From: Yponomeuta sedellus | Lineage: Eukaryota; Arthropoda; Insecta; Lepidoptera; Yponomeutidae | Direction: 5' to 3' | Assembly (NCBI GenBank): GCA_934045075.1 | Contig: OW203727.1 | Coordinates: 16,800,861 to 16,864,860, forward strand | Length of the DNA: 64,000 nucleotides | Shown: piece by piece, positions 11,471 through 22,490 of the stretch | Position numbering within the stretch: position 1 is the first letter of the stretch | How the letters are laid out: each line of letters begins with the position of its first letter | The notes under the pieces: model-generated | What the model was told of the DNA's origin: nothing | What the model saw: the letters and a program-made list of their open reading frames with translations, nothing else | Database searches by the model: none | Position numbers and translations under genes: made by a program

Positions 11471-12129
11471 CCAAATGCCTGTAAAGCTGCAAGTCATCTG
11501 CATACGATGGTAGTGAGACGACAGTGAGTCAGTGACTGAGTTAATGAATGTGAAATACAGTAGTGGGGTGAGGACCCCGCAGTGACATTACACCATTCCG
11601 AGGAACTTTCGTCGGAGCGTATGCACTGCTGGCGTCCCAGGAGATAAGTATCGAACAATTCTATTACAAGATTAGATACGTTAACAGAATCTAGGACAGC
11701 TAGGAGGATATCAACAGTTGAAAACACTGCTGAAGTCGATATCACAAATTCGGACTTACCAAAGGTATCAACGTATTGTTTTGACAATTAGGCCTCTACG
11801 CTGTCATGTGATCATCGTTTCTTCAATTGGTTTAATTGTTCTGTGCTTTTACGCGTATACGCTTAGGTCCCCTCTAGTATTTATACTACCTCTATGTGTC
11901 TAAGTGTCAAAAAATGTATGCATTTGACAGCCGGAGTAGCTTAAAAAAAGTAAAAATGAACGTTACGCAACTCAGTGGATACGTACGTAATAATGCCCCA
12001 GGTGGAGCGAGCGCCTGGCGCGCACAAATTAGACAGGTCGAGTAATCATCTGTGTCTGAACTTATTTTGTTCAATGACATTAAACCATAGACAGCGAGGT
12101 AATTCTGAAACGCAACACTGGTTTTCTTA
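11471..12129. other. no gene recognised
   Basis: Region between the SINE and the HYPK promoter. No repeat or exon recognised. Confidence 0.5.
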
Positions 12130-12356
12130 GTACCTACTCTGTGTTGTTAAATTGCTAATGGCCGCCGTAGTGTTTATATGCTCTGTGATGGCCGCCCGTC
12201 AATCCTATTATCAATCAATCAATAATGCCATTTCTCGTCGCGAGCAATAATGCCAAAATAACACGTTTGTAATTATAGTAAAGCTTTTTTCTGTTAATTG
12301 TTATTTACCGAAAGCTGAGAAGACTTCTAGCCCTGGAACAACCTACTCCTGCAAAA
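12130..12356 (+). promoter_or_regulatory. probable HYPK promoter and 5' UTR
   Basis: This stretch lies directly upstream of the HYPK start codon and is free of recognisable repeats. Two copies of atggccgcc (near 12158 and 12188) resemble the ATGGC core bound by YY1/Pleiohomeotic proteins, which is common near housekeeping start sites. No clear TATA box is placed. The transcription start is not determined. Confidence 0.3.
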
Positions 12357-13870
12357 ATGGCTGATGAAGAGATCAATGGCGACAGCGACGACATTCAACA
12401 TGAGAAAGATAAGGCTCAAAAGAAGACTGCAAAACACGATAGTGGTGTGGCTGATTTAGAAAAAGTTACCGACTATGCTGAAGAAAAAGAGATCTCGTCT
12501 CAGGATATATCAGGCGTGAGTAAACTAAATGGTTTTTGTGTCAAACTTTGAGGTTATGATTGTCGTCTTCATTACATGTTTTTTCAGGCTGTATGTGCAT
12601 AATATTTAAGAAGTTGCAGGAAAAAATGACTCGCTTAGCCAACTTAAACAAATTCTGCCAATAAATCTTGCATGTTTTTTTTTCAAATTCCAGGCTTTAT
12701 CGTTAATAGGAGATAGACGAAACAAAGAAGCAGCAGAACGTCTCGAAAAAGAAAAGGAACTACAAAAAGTGTCTGTAAAAAAGGATGACATAGAGTTAAT
12801 TGTAAGTTCTTCATTCAGAAAATTTTAAAGTTTGTCCCTTATTAAAAGTACTTGAAACAAGTGTGCATGCATGCAAGCAGCGATTAATGAATGTTAATCA
12901 AGTGAAAGAAGTTTGCCAGTATTGTGGCAAGTGGCAATACCTGTCACGTCTACCCCTTTGAGATACAGGGGTGAGTTTGAGTATGTAACTTTAAATATAA
13001 TTTAAATGTTATATGTAAATATTGGCAAATTTCTAGTAGCATCACTTATATTTTCTCATTTCACATATCACTTATACATCACTTTAATTTAATTTAATTT
13101 TAATTAATATACAAAGTATTATTTACTAACCATGGAGGAAGAAGAAACATTAGTCTTACCAAACATGTAGGAAAGACGTAGTGCAACTCACTGTCTTGAA
13201 CTTCACATTCAAGTTATCCTGAGGTAAGAAGATAAGCTAAGGTACAAAACTGTCACACCTAAGTCTATTTATTTAGATAATTTACTAAAGCAAATAATCT
13301 TGATTAGTCTTATTGAAATGTACCCTTTATAAATAAAAATGTTTACAGTTTACTTGAATTTCATAAAATTACATTAAATTTCAGATTGAATGCGTTAAGT
13401 GTGTATTTCAATACAAAGACTTAAGATTGTTAACATATTTTTAAGTAGGTACCTAAACAAATGGACTATAGTGTGTAACAGTGCAAACCTCTTTACACCA
13501 TTTTTATTTCTTTTTCTATCTATCATTTTCAAATATTTAAATTACGTCACACATTTTTCGATCTCCCTCATTTTTCATCACTACTACCCTTCAACCAGAT
13601 CTGACTATTTTACCTGCTTATCCGTTTTTATCCAGTTTTTCTGTTTTATTATACTACTAATCTACAAATAAAACAACACCTGAAGTCATTCCAGTTCTTA
13701 TTATTTGTAAAGGATATACAGCATTACAAGTGTAACCATTACTCTGAATAAAAGTGACTTTTTCTCAATTTCAGGTAAAAGAAATGGAAATCTCGCGAAC
13801 TCTAGCAGAGAGGACACTAAGGGAACACAGGGGAGATATAGTTGCTGCTTTAACAACTCTCACTAACTAA
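12357..13870 (+). CDS. HYPK: HYPK, huntingtin-interacting protein K homologue (three coding exons)
   Basis: The coding exons are 12357-12515, 12694-12801 and 13775-13870, and both introns are phase 0. They join to 120 codons; human HYPK is about 121 to 129. The donors are gtgagt and gtaagt, and both acceptors end in cag. The N-terminus is acidic and disordered. Residues 27-45 contain the family signature KHDSGVADLEKVTDYAEEK, exon 2 carries ALSLIGDRR followed by a Lys/Glu-rich helix, and exon 3 gives the C-terminal UBA-like helices (VKEMEISRTLAERTLREH), ending in LTN. From the family: HYPK binds the NAA10/NAA15 NatA complex at the ribosome, modulates N-terminal acetylation and limits aggregation of polyglutamine proteins. 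The first ATG sits in an aaaaATGG context with no competing upstream start in frame. Intron 2 holds a decayed LINE tail. The identification is firm; expression cannot be judged here. Confidence 0.94.
12850..12990 (+). mobile_element. LINE tail fragment inside HYPK intron 2
   Basis: The piece gcatgcatgcaagcagcg...tattgtggcaagtggcaata...tacccctttgagatacagg matches the copies at 25836-25912 and 33880-34045 in this window. It is diverged, so the insertion is old. Confidence 0.55.
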
Positions 13871-14760
13871 AAAAAACTTCAAATACTGTAGTAACACTCA
13901 GCTTAGCCCATGTGGAAGTTGAAAACAACTGGTCTATCTCGTTGAATTGAAATCTTCATAATCACTATCTCACATAATATGCAATAGAATCAAAGTCAGC
14001 TAATTACATAAGGATGCAACCTGTATATAATATATCATTTTATATGTCCCACTGTAGGGTGCAGACTTTCGTTCTGTAGTGTACTACATTACAAAAAATA
14101 CTTTGGTTGCCTTTGATTCTATGAAATCTACCTTGTTTATTCTTACCAATTCCTTCACATTATTACTGGGCCTAGCTGAGTGAATAAACAGGGCAAATGT
14201 GAAATGCAGCCCTATTAGCTATGTAACAAATCTTAAGATAGGCCTCTTCTGCAGTCATTTTGTAAGCAAGTTTTGTTGCTATCATTGTATGTACTAATTG
14301 ATACTTTTGCAGCCATTTTAATATCCTATGTACTTTTTGTGGGATTATAAGAAATGTGGTAAATTTTACCTAACAAGGAAAGTAACTTTACATTGCCACT
14401 GAATGGAATGGGTTAATTAATTTAATGTTAATAGTTAAATTGTGAGAGGATTTACATTTTGAAAAGTGAAATGATGATCAGTGTATGTGGTCATCATTTT
14501 GCTATAACAGTATACCATGTACGATCATAATACTTGTTTTTTGCTCATGTCTGACCTGTACTAAGAGTAGTATTGCTGTTTTTGTTACTTAGCGTTTGCT
14601 GGCTTAGTGGATTTAAAAACCCAAAACTATAATCCAAGAAAGGATAATGTTATTAATTGATTTCGCTGAACATGTGGCCTATCTTAGGTGCAATAATATT
14701 TGTTGATTGTATGTGTATTTACATTGGTCAAGTTCAAATAAATTGTTTATATCTAAATTG
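13871..14760 (+). other. probable HYPK 3' UTR
   Basis: About 890 bp follow the HYPK stop without recognisable repeats. AATAAA signals occur near 14183 (gtgaataaacag) and near 14738 (caaataaattg), so either could end the transcript. Which one is used cannot be told from sequence. Confidence 0.45.
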
Positions 14761-14830
14761 GTTTTCTTTCTGCATGCTAGGCGAAAGAATGAATTTATAC
14801 ATAGGTTACCCTCAATAAATCTTAGTCTAT

Positions 14831-14883
14831 CAGTGGACAGCACATCAACCTATGCACTGTACAGGTTGGTGTGCTGTCGACTG
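14831..14883. repeat. hairpin with the gtcgacagcac motif
   Basis: cagtggacagcacatcaacc pairs with ggttggtgtgctgtcgactg with two mismatches. Related arms occur at 53607-53718. Confidence 0.75.
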
Positions 14884-15175
14884 TTGAGAGGACTCAAAAA
14901 ATTTTTGATAGAAGACAAAGTTTTTCATGGCTTTGTAGAACTTATAATGTGGCTTTGCCAATTTGACGGCAAGGTATTTTTGTTCATGCAACATTGCTAA
15001 AAATCAATTTACGACCTTGCATCAACGTTGGCATTCCTGTTACAGCGCTTCCGGTATGCAATCCAACATTGCGGAGTCTTTTGCTTACAATTATTCAACG
15101 TTCAGTGTCCTTGTCTATCTTGTCTCTAAATTTATTTATCTTGTATTCTGGTTGCAAAAATATATATTTTATTTC

Positions 15176-15198
15176 CACGGATGTCAAAAACATCCGTG
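15176..15198. repeat. short hairpin resembling the tips of the 1.8-kb transposon
   Basis: The tip cacggatgtcaaaaa is identical to the first 15 bp of the terminal repeat at 6863, and catccgtg follows as its inverse. It may be an excision or deletion relic. Confidence 0.5.
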
Positions 15199-16255
15199 TT
15201 TATTTCTAACTTCTCTGAGTTTCTTCTTATTTTATTACCAATACCAATTGATTGATAGTAAAGCAGTCTCAAATATGAACACATTTTTTTTTAATTAGAT
15301 TATGGAAAATATTTAGCGAAAAGCTGGCAACACATAGTGCTTCAACGCCCGTTGTTACTTTTACGCTTTTGTTTTTATTTCTTCTCGATTTTCACTAATT
15401 TTCCTAACTTGGTGCGAAAATCAGTTAGATTTCTTTTATTTTACCCGTGTTATGTACCACGCTGAGTACCCAGCCTGCTGACTAAAACGTGAGTAAATCT
15501 ATTTTGGAGTAGGTAGTACCCACTTGCTCAAACGTCAGAAGTAATCAGGGTAAAGAATCTATTCTCTGTTCTACATACTCAGGTTTTCCACTTTACATGC
15601 ATTCACAGTTTTGTACTTTTTAATCTGAGATATACTGTATTATATGTATATGGGTCCGTAATATTTTCGTCTTTCAAATATCACCATGATTTAATTTTCA
15701 AGGCTACAAAAATATGTTTATTCAATTACCCAAGCATGGTATAACATGGTCATTTAAAGAAAGGGACTGTACAAGGATTTGCCACTCTCTCACATGTAAT
15801 AGCTTCCACAACACTATTACATGACGTCCTAATCTCAAACTCATATCCTCTGCAATAGTAACTAAGTAAGGACATCAATAGTAACCAGTCAAGGACATCA
15901 TGAACATGAAAATACTCCAATTTAGTTTAGTTCAACAAATGAAGTGTGGCGGCGTCCAGTGGGAAATCTAACCTACAACATGTGTCTTTGTAGTCAAGGT
16001 TGTTAATGTGTAACATATTCCTGCCTACATTGTGTGAGGGATATGAAAATAATTGTTCTGACCCCTTAATTAACTGTATTATGTAATTTACAGTCCAGAA
16101 CTGATCGATGTTTACAGTTACATGTATGTACTGTAATCAGTTGCATTATGGCAGACTTTGAAACAAAAATTTCAAGATGATCACATCATACTAAAGGTAT
16201 ATTTTGTTTCTATTACCTTTTCACTCGCTGTGAAAATTTCTTTTGAATCATGTCC

Positions 16256-16305
16256 AAAGTCAAGAAATTTTTGATAGGATACCCCATTATCAATTTCTTG
16301 ACTTT
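16256..16305. repeat. hairpin with about 17-20-bp arms
   Basis: aaagtcaagaaatttttgat pairs imperfectly with atcaatttcttgacttt around about 13 bp. Confidence 0.8.
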
Positions 16306-16449
16306 AAATTTGATGTTTAAATGTACTTTAAATTAGTGGTTACCAACTATAACTTATGATGTTTGTAATGTAGGTCTATAATTTTACAAATACTATCACC
16401 AGAGAGAAGGCCTGCGTCCTACAATGGAACATATATAATCTACATAAAA

Positions 16450-16690
16450 GAAAATTATTTAAGATAAGATAAAAATTGTTTATTGAACAGAAGACAGTTA
16501 CATAAATGTATACAGTAGTACCCACACTAGGCATAACCTGTGTCGTGGGTACTAATACTCTTAATGTAGTTGTACATAGGTGTCTTAGCTTTTAGTTACT
16601 ATAATATAGAATAAAATAAACGTAGTTAAATAGTCCATAGTTCAACGGTGCTAGGTGTGTCTCAGTTTGTATGTATGTGTGTGTGATAGT
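16450..16690 (-). mobile_element. retroelement 3' end (LINE or SINE) with TTATC-type tail
   Basis: The plus strand begins taagataagataaaaattgt, the usual (TTATC)n-ended tail on the minus strand. It then reads cccacactaggcataacctg and tgtcgtgggta, also present in the SINE at 31330-31506, and merges into TG-rich sequence that hosts the element at 16698. Confidence 0.45.
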
Positions 16691-16937
16691 GAGTGTGTTT
16701 GTCTTCGCGGCTTTAACATTGTGCGGTCTTAAGTTAGTCAAAAACCCTCAATGTGCGGTCGGACCTCATTGTGCGGACGTCCGCACAATATTTTGAGGAA
16801 GCTTCAAATATAGCTATCGAATTCTCGCGTTCTGATTGTTCGACTGGCGAAGTATGAGCAAATTTTCGGGGAGGACCTCATATTCGGTATTTTTGTCGAG
16901 TTGAGTTAACACAAACCAAAAAATAGTTCAGGTGTGT

Positions 16938-17142
16938 ACCACCACGTGGCGCCACCAGTCCCCATTGTGTATATAAGCACAAAATGTGATAAAATGCGGA
17001 CCTGTAAAAAGGACCGCACTTTATAAGAGAAATTAGACTCATTAGAACCACCACGTGGCGCCTCCAGTTCCCATTGTGTGTATAAGCACAAAATGAGTAC
17101 CTGTAAAAAGGACCGCACTTTATACGAGAAATTAGACTCATG
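16938..17142. repeat. two-copy tandem repeat, 109-bp period
   Basis: Copies at 16938-17046 and 17047-17142 share accaccacgtggcgcc, cccattgtgt, tataagcacaaaatg, ctgtaaaaaggaccgcactt and agaaattagactcat. The second lacks about 14 bp. Part of the element 16698-19030. Confidence 0.9.
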
Positions 17143-17354
17143 CTAAGTATGTATGTTCAATAATAGAGAGCATCACAGAGTTAAAGCACTTATCAGTGCC
17201 ACTATAGCAAAGACAAAACACATCGTAGGTACTATACATTGCGTTACGCAAAGATCCTGTTATCATTGAAGGGCTTAGGTTAGGTTGGGTTTGCATGGTT
17301 CTTAAGATTATTAGGTTTGTAGGGTTAATAATAATAATATTGGCTTTTTTGCAT

Positions 17355-17600
17355 CTACTGAATGAGATGATTTATACAGCGTCCAGTGGTATCTTCACTC
17401 ACACTAGATGGGTGAAGGGACCACTCCGACGCTAACAGTGAAGGAAAACATCGTAAGGAAACCCGCGGCATAGTTGACTCCGCACGTATTGACTAGTCTT
17501 TCCTGTGGGCTAGGCCGACTAAGCTGTCAGGATGGTATAGGTGCTGGGCAAGCCTACACCATCTATAGAACCATGTCCCAGGCACTACAGCGTCGGAGGG
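17355..17600 (+). mobile_element. SINE-related fragment nested in the 16.7-19.0 kb element
   Basis: Contains aacagtgaaggaaaacatcg followed by taaggaaacccgcggcatag. The flanks (ggcactacagcgtcggaggg, gatggtataggtgctgggca) also look like moth repeat wording but were not assigned. Confidence 0.5.
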
Positions 17601-17769
17601 TTAATAACAAATAATAGTAAAAAAACAAGAAAACATTGTTCCAACCAAATCACTGCTCTAGATCCTTTGTTAGGACCTTGAGTGCGGACGGATCCTTGGA
17701 AGAAGGTGAAATGTTTCTAAAACTTATGACATCATTATGTGGAAGGAAGTATTCAAAGAGCTGATATAA

Positions 17770-18225
17770 ATAGAACTAAATCTTCAGGGTCAGAGGTCAG
17801 GATAGGAGTGCCACAGGATCGATTTTGGGGCCGTTTCTTTTCCTCGTATATGTAAATGATTTTCCTTTCATGGTTCAAAATATGTCAGAGATAGTATTAT
17901 TTGCAGATGACACGTCACTTATTTTCAAAATAAAAAGACAAGAGAATGATCTTGCCAGTACAAATAATTCTCTCCCTCAGGTACTAAACTGGTTTAAGTC
18001 TAATAACTTATTGTTAAATTTAAAAAAAAAAACAATATGTATAAAGTTCACTCTACCAATGTCAAAGTAGTTGACAGCAAAGTTATATTGGGAAAGGACA
18101 AACTAGACTTTGTCAAAGAAACTGTATTTCTAGGTATCACAATTGATGCAAAGCTTCAATGGGGTCCTCAAATAAAATTGGCAAATAAGCTTTGCTCTGC
18201 AGCATATGCTGTTAAAAGAATTAGG
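17770..18225 (+). mobile_element. jockey-type LINE reverse transcriptase fragment
   Basis: The core RT palm is visible: GVPQ and SILGP blocks (one G deleted near 17819 breaks the frame), FLFLVYVNDF, then LFADDTSLIF containing the catalytic FADD motif. It continues with LNWFKSNNLLLNLKKK, a one-base shift in the A-run near 18020-18030, and then FVKETVFLGITIDAKLQWGP and SSAAYAV-like residues. Upstream endonuclease and downstream thumb are missing. It closely resembles lepidopteran 'mobile element jockey' RTs. It is nested within the larger element at 16698-19030. Confidence 0.85.
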
Positions 18226-18295
18226 GAACGCGGCGCAGCGGAACAAGCAATCGCGCGTGGCTTTTTAAAATTTTTACAGATTAAGATAGTTTGAA

Positions 18296-18497
18296 AACGC
18301 ATTCACAAAGGAATATTATGAGGACTGCAGGTTAATGTGACTACCTAAATACTAGAAAAGGGAGAGGTGATTACTCAATCACCTCTCCCTTTTCTAGTAT
18401 TTAGGTAGGTACCTAATTAATGCGTCTTCGCAATTTTTTAATACGCACTAAGTCACATTAACCTGCAGTCCTCATAATATTCCTTCGTGAATGCGTT
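18296..18497. repeat. foldback with a 42-bp insertion in one arm
   Basis: The arms 18296-18372 and 18377-18497 are inverse copies (cattcacaaaggaatattat... and ...ataatattccttcgtgaatg), with a 4-bp loop at 18373-18376. The right arm is interrupted by 18409-18450. Confidence 0.9.
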
Positions 18498-18521
18498 GTT
18501 GCATACTCATGCAACAACATC

Positions 18522-18771
18522 AAAATGCGGTCCGTGTGTAACTTCTCTCAAACGGCACTAAAGTGGGGACAGGTGTAAATGCATTTGTACTCAGCATAAA
18601 ATGCGGTCGGTGTGTAACTTCTCTCAAACGGCACTAAAGTGGGGACAGTGTGTAAATGCATTTGTACTTAGCATAAAATGCGGTCGATGTGTAAATTCTC
18701 TCAAACGGCACTAAAGTGGGGACAGTGTGTAAATGCGTTTGTATTTTGCATAAAATGCGGTCGGTGTGTTT
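18522..18771. repeat. tandem repeat, 76-77-bp period, 3.3 copies
   Basis: Units begin aaaatgcggtc at 18522, 18598, 18675 and 18752 and contain ctctcaaacggcactaaagt and ggggacag. Each unit carries one TGCGGTC motif. Part of the element 16698-19030. Confidence 0.93.
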
Positions 18772-19030
18772 TTTCGCACGCGTATGTTCGAAAGTGCGGT
18801 CCGACCGCATAATAAATTGGGACCGCACAAGCCCGATTTTTGACACAAATTATGAAGGGCTCTATCTCTGTCTCAGTCGTGTGTATGGAAACTTCAAATA
18901 AAAGTTCATGCCAGAACGAGATAGCTCCAGATTGTAGACAGATTTACACACTGCTAAGTCAACGGGAAAGGTAGGACCGCATAATGGGGAATTCTGACAA
19001 GGTCCTCACAATATATGAGCCGCGAACAAG

Positions 19031-19085
19031 GGTGTGTGTGTGTGTGTGTGAGGGTGTATATGTGTGTGTGTTTGTATAAGAGTGA
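19031..19085. repeat. TG-rich microsatellite
   Basis: Runs of TG interrupted by ag and at, next to the right end of the 2.3-kb element. A similar TG-rich stretch lies on its left side (16670-16697). Confidence 0.85.
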
Positions 19086-19499
19086 TTATATTATTACTTC
19101 CGTTTTCAACACAGTTCTACTTGGTAATGATCAGTAAACCTTCGGTTTCAGCGTTAAGGAGAGAAGCCAATTAGTGACGATAACTTTACAATGATAGTTA
19201 TTCAATGAAGCAATTTTAATTTTCTTGTTTATTTTATTGTACAGATATTTACCAAGGAAACAAAAGAAGTTTTGAGCAAAAGAAGTTTTGAATGGGTAAT
19301 TGGTAAATATATCTGTTCTGCGTTTTTTAGAAATTGTAGACAAAGTGTCATTAGTTATCATGCGGTGTTGGATCAATATAATTCTCTGGATGAAGATTTG
19401 TTGCACAGTCATTTTTGTTTCTGCGTACAACTTTGTAGTGGGGTATAGGAATGGCAGTGAGTGACTTACTTTGAGGACAGCTCTTTTTAATAATTTAAT

Positions 19500-19757
19500 A
19501 ATAATAACAAATAATAATAAATATACATGGACATATTACACAGATCTTATTAGCCCTATACTAAGTACAACTAAATGACTTGTGTTATAGGTGCTAACTC
19601 GACGATAGATTTAATACAATAAATATATAGATAACATCCAAGACCCGAGGCAAACTATAAAAGTTCGTTTCCTAGTTTGACCCGGCCGGGGATCGAACCC
19701 GAGACCTTCGGTTTTACAGCAGCGTGCCAAACCGTAGCGCCACCGAGGCCGTCGTTT
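19500..19757 (-). mobile_element. tRNA-derived SINE, copy 2
   Basis: Inverse of the 11.2-kb copy: the B box appears as ggggatcgaaccc and the body as caagacccgaggcaaactat and gacttgtgttataggtgcta. A short AT-rich tail lies at 19495-19520. Confidence 0.88.
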
Positions 19758-20054
19758 ACTTAAATAATAAATAAATTTGCTTATTTTCATAAGCAACTTC
19801 TATACGCAAGGCATCTTTGGAGTAGCTAATTTCCACATAAAAATATTCTGTTAACTTTAATATTCAATGAACAGTAGTTGTGGACCATCCTGAACTATTA
19901 AGACATCAGATTTTATTGAAAAGAAGACATACTTTTTAAGGGCTCTTTGTATTTTAGATTACAAAATGGGCTTTAATAATAATAATAGAAATCATCTTTT
20001 TAAAACTGTTTTTTTTCTGTAGCTTATACACGCATACCCAGTGTGCATTTATTA

Positions 20055-20400
20055 TTTTACTAGCTTTTACCTGCGACTCTGTCCACGTGGACTTTTTTGG
20101 AACCCCATTCACTCCCTTAAGGGTTAAAATTAGAAAAACGGCGAAACATGTTTTCACTTAATTGTTTTAAAGAGTATTTAAAGTTTCAAGAAAATTAAAC
20201 AACATTCTTTATACCTCCCATACAAATTTTGTCAACCCTTTTCGCCCCCTTTAGGGTTGAATTTCAGAAAATCCGGTCTTATTTCTTGCCTACATTATAT
20301 AATTATAGACCCTCTATACAAAATTTCAGCTTCCTAGGTACAACAGCTTGGTCTGGGCGTTGATGTGAGTCAATCAGGGCTTTGAATTTTATTTATGTAG
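20055..20400 (+). repeat. lepidopteran 'ctgcgactctgtccacgtgg' repeat
   Basis: Contains tttacctgcgactctgtcca, aaccccattcactcccttaa, a second block cgccccctttagggttgaat and tttcagcttcctaggtacaa, the usual order in this widespread family. Confidence 0.7.
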
Positions 20401-20884
20401 AAGATAATGAGAGAAATTGTTTTGTAGTCAGATGTATTTTTAATATCGGGGGTTTATCTTATTCCAGTGTAATAATAAATATTTTACAGTATCAAGAAGT
20501 AGATGTTGGAAGAACCTTTATTTTTTTGAATTAAATGTCATGAATTTTCATGACTCAATGATGCTTTAACCGGAGTTAATATTTCTTCAGCAGAGAATCT
20601 ACTTGACACAAAAACATTCTAAGAGTGCAGTCGCCACTAAAAGTGATGTGATCATCCATCTGAATAATACATTTTAATCAGTTGAATAAATGACGTACAA
20701 TGAACAACTTAATATGCATTGCTTTTCGCATTTAAAGAATTTCTATAAAACGACATCAAACACGACAAAGATAAATCTTAAGATGCAATATCGCTCGCCA
20801 TACAATTAAGGACCATCACACACTACGAAGATATACATACACATCTATTGCGGCGCCATTGTTTTACATAACGTGAATAAATAT

Positions 20885-21308
20885 ACTTCTGGACACATCT
20901 ATTGGCCCACCTTGCATTTTCAGTTTCGTTTCGTCCTAGTTAAAAATGTATATTAGGGCGAGCCAAAGGTTTTTGCAGTTTTGAACCAGGCACATTCATA
21001 ATTTTATTCAATAGTCTTTTTTTTAATTTCGAACGCAGAATTTAAAGAAACAAAAGATAATTTGGAGCCTGTTGGTTGATATCAAAGAATCGAATACTAA
21101 GAAAACTTGATTTTATTGGTTTAATTGGATTTCATTCTTGAAAGTGTGATTTTTCTCTTTGGTTTTCCCAAAAAGACTATTGAATAAAATTATGAATGTG
21201 CCTGGTTCAAAACTGCGTAAAAACTTTTTTCTTAAAACTAATATAAATTTTAGCTAGGACTAAACGAAACTGAAAATGTAAGGTGGGCCAATAGATGTAT
21301 CCAGAAGT
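20885..21308. mobile_element. foldback/MITE with arms of about 140 bp
   Basis: The left arm starts acttctggacacatctattg and the right arm ends caatagatgtatccagaagt as its inverse. Similarity continues inward through the cagtttcgttt and ttgaaccaggcacattcat blocks to near 21020 and 21170. There is no ORF. Flanks are TA-rich (tat and tatat), so a TA target is possible. Confidence 0.8.
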
Positions 21309-21589
21309 GTATATATTTTCGTAAATAGTTTGGCGAGCGATATGTATCTTAACATCAAATACTATCATATCTCCGCCTTCTGTGACGCCCTTTGAGGTTT
21401 TTTTACATCTCGGAGAAAGCGGAATTGATTTAAATATGCCTAGAACATCAAATGCAGTTTAATAGTCTATGGTGAAAGAAAACTTCCACAGACATAAAAG
21501 AACTGTATTTGAATAGTGTTCTACATTAATCGCGTTTTTTATAAACCACACTGTTTATATTCTCTCATTTCACCCGTGCTAAGGACAAT

Positions 21590-22118
21590 TAAAAAAACCG
21601 GCCAAGTGCGAGTCAGACTCGCGCACCGAGGGTTCCGTACAAACCTGTATTATAGACCTGAGTATTTGGTATGAATTTCAATTTAATACCTCTACGCGTT
21701 TATGAGGAAATGGGTAGTAAGTTTAAAATTATTAAAAAAATATATATTATGTGATGTAACTAAAAATGTATGGTTTTCGTAATTTTTCCTTTATCTATGC
21801 TATAAGACGTTGCTTCGTACCAAATTTCAAGATTCTGAGTTCACGGGAAGCACCCTGTAGGTTTTGATTCCCTTGCAAGTGTCGAAAATTTGCGGCATAA
21901 ACGGCTGTATCTTTTGATTGCGTTGGCTTAGAAGTTTGATTTTTTCACAGCTTCAAGGGACAGTAGACTTGAGTAATTGATATAAATTTCAGCTTCATAC
22001 CTCCACGCGTTCCTGAGAAAAAGGGTCTTGACAGACGGACGGACGGACAGACGGACAACAAAGTGATCCTATAAGGGTTCCGTTTTTTCCTTTTGAGGTA
22101 CGGAACCCTAAAAAATAA
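21590..22118 (+). repeat. tacggaaccc-type lepidopteran repeat, near-complete copy
   Basis: Starts ccggccaagtgcgagtcaga, passes gggttccgtacaaacc, gatacctcc-like segments, gcggcataaacggctgtat and cagacggacggacggacag, and ends gaggtacggaaccctaaaaa. This family is very common in moth genomes; its mobilisation class is not clear to me. Confidence 0.75.
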
Positions 22119-22123
22119 AATTA

Positions 22124-22219
22124 CCTCAGTTAGGAGAGCGCTGGCACGGTTAGCGAAGTCGCGGGTTCGAGTCCCGGCATGGGTGGAATTTTTAGCCTCT
22201 AAATAGGTTTTTAAAACAC
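22124..22219 (+). mobile_element. tRNA-like SINE copy (same family as the 308-bp array)
   Basis: Reads agagcgctggcacggttagc, gaagtcgcgggttcgagtcc, cggcatggg and then agcctctaaataggtttt. The 5' acceptor half is degraded. Confidence 0.75.
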
Positions 22220-22254
22220 TATTTATATAATTACCTGTTTTTAATTACCTGGTC

Positions 22255-22442
22255 ATTTAAAAACCTATTTAGAGGCTAAAAATTTCACCCATGCCGGGAT
22301 TCGAACCCGCAACCTCTGGCTATCCGTACCAGCGCTCTACCAATTGAGCTCAATTGGTAGAGCGCTGGTACGGATAGCCAGAGGTTGCGGGTTCGAATCC
22401 CGGCATGGGTGAAATTTTTAGCCTCTAAATAGGTTTTTAAAT
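22255..22442. repeat. 188-bp perfect palindrome of two tRNA-like SINE halves
   Basis: The arms 22255-22348 and 22349-22442 are exact inverse copies with no spacer, centred in gagctc. Each arm carries the tRNA-like 3' two-thirds (up to the D arm) and the aaacctatttagaggct tail. The plus-oriented half continues into the family tail, ccttagcacgggttagtgca, at 22446-22490. Confidence 0.95.
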
Positions 22443-22490
22443 TTGTTCCTTAGCACGGGTTAGTGCATTAAAAATAAAAATAGTGTTACC

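Larger units (their letters stand above)
14761..16394. other. no gene recognised
   Basis: Holds the hairpins at 14831, 15176 and 16256. No coding signal. Confidence 0.5.
16698..19030. mobile_element. unassigned 2.3-kb transposon with about 65-bp imperfect TIRs and many TGCGGWC motifs
   Basis: The left end (tttgtcttcgcggctttaac, attgtgcgg...agtca...ccctcaatgtgcggtc) aligns with the inverse of the right end (ttgttcgcggctcatat, attgtgagg...gtcag...cccattatgcggtc). Both ends are flanked by TG-rich DNA. The TGCGGWC motif or its inverse occurs about 15 times inside, in two tandem blocks and near both ends. A broken jockey RT, a SINE piece and a foldback are nested inside. No matching transposase is visible. 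Confidence 0.65.
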
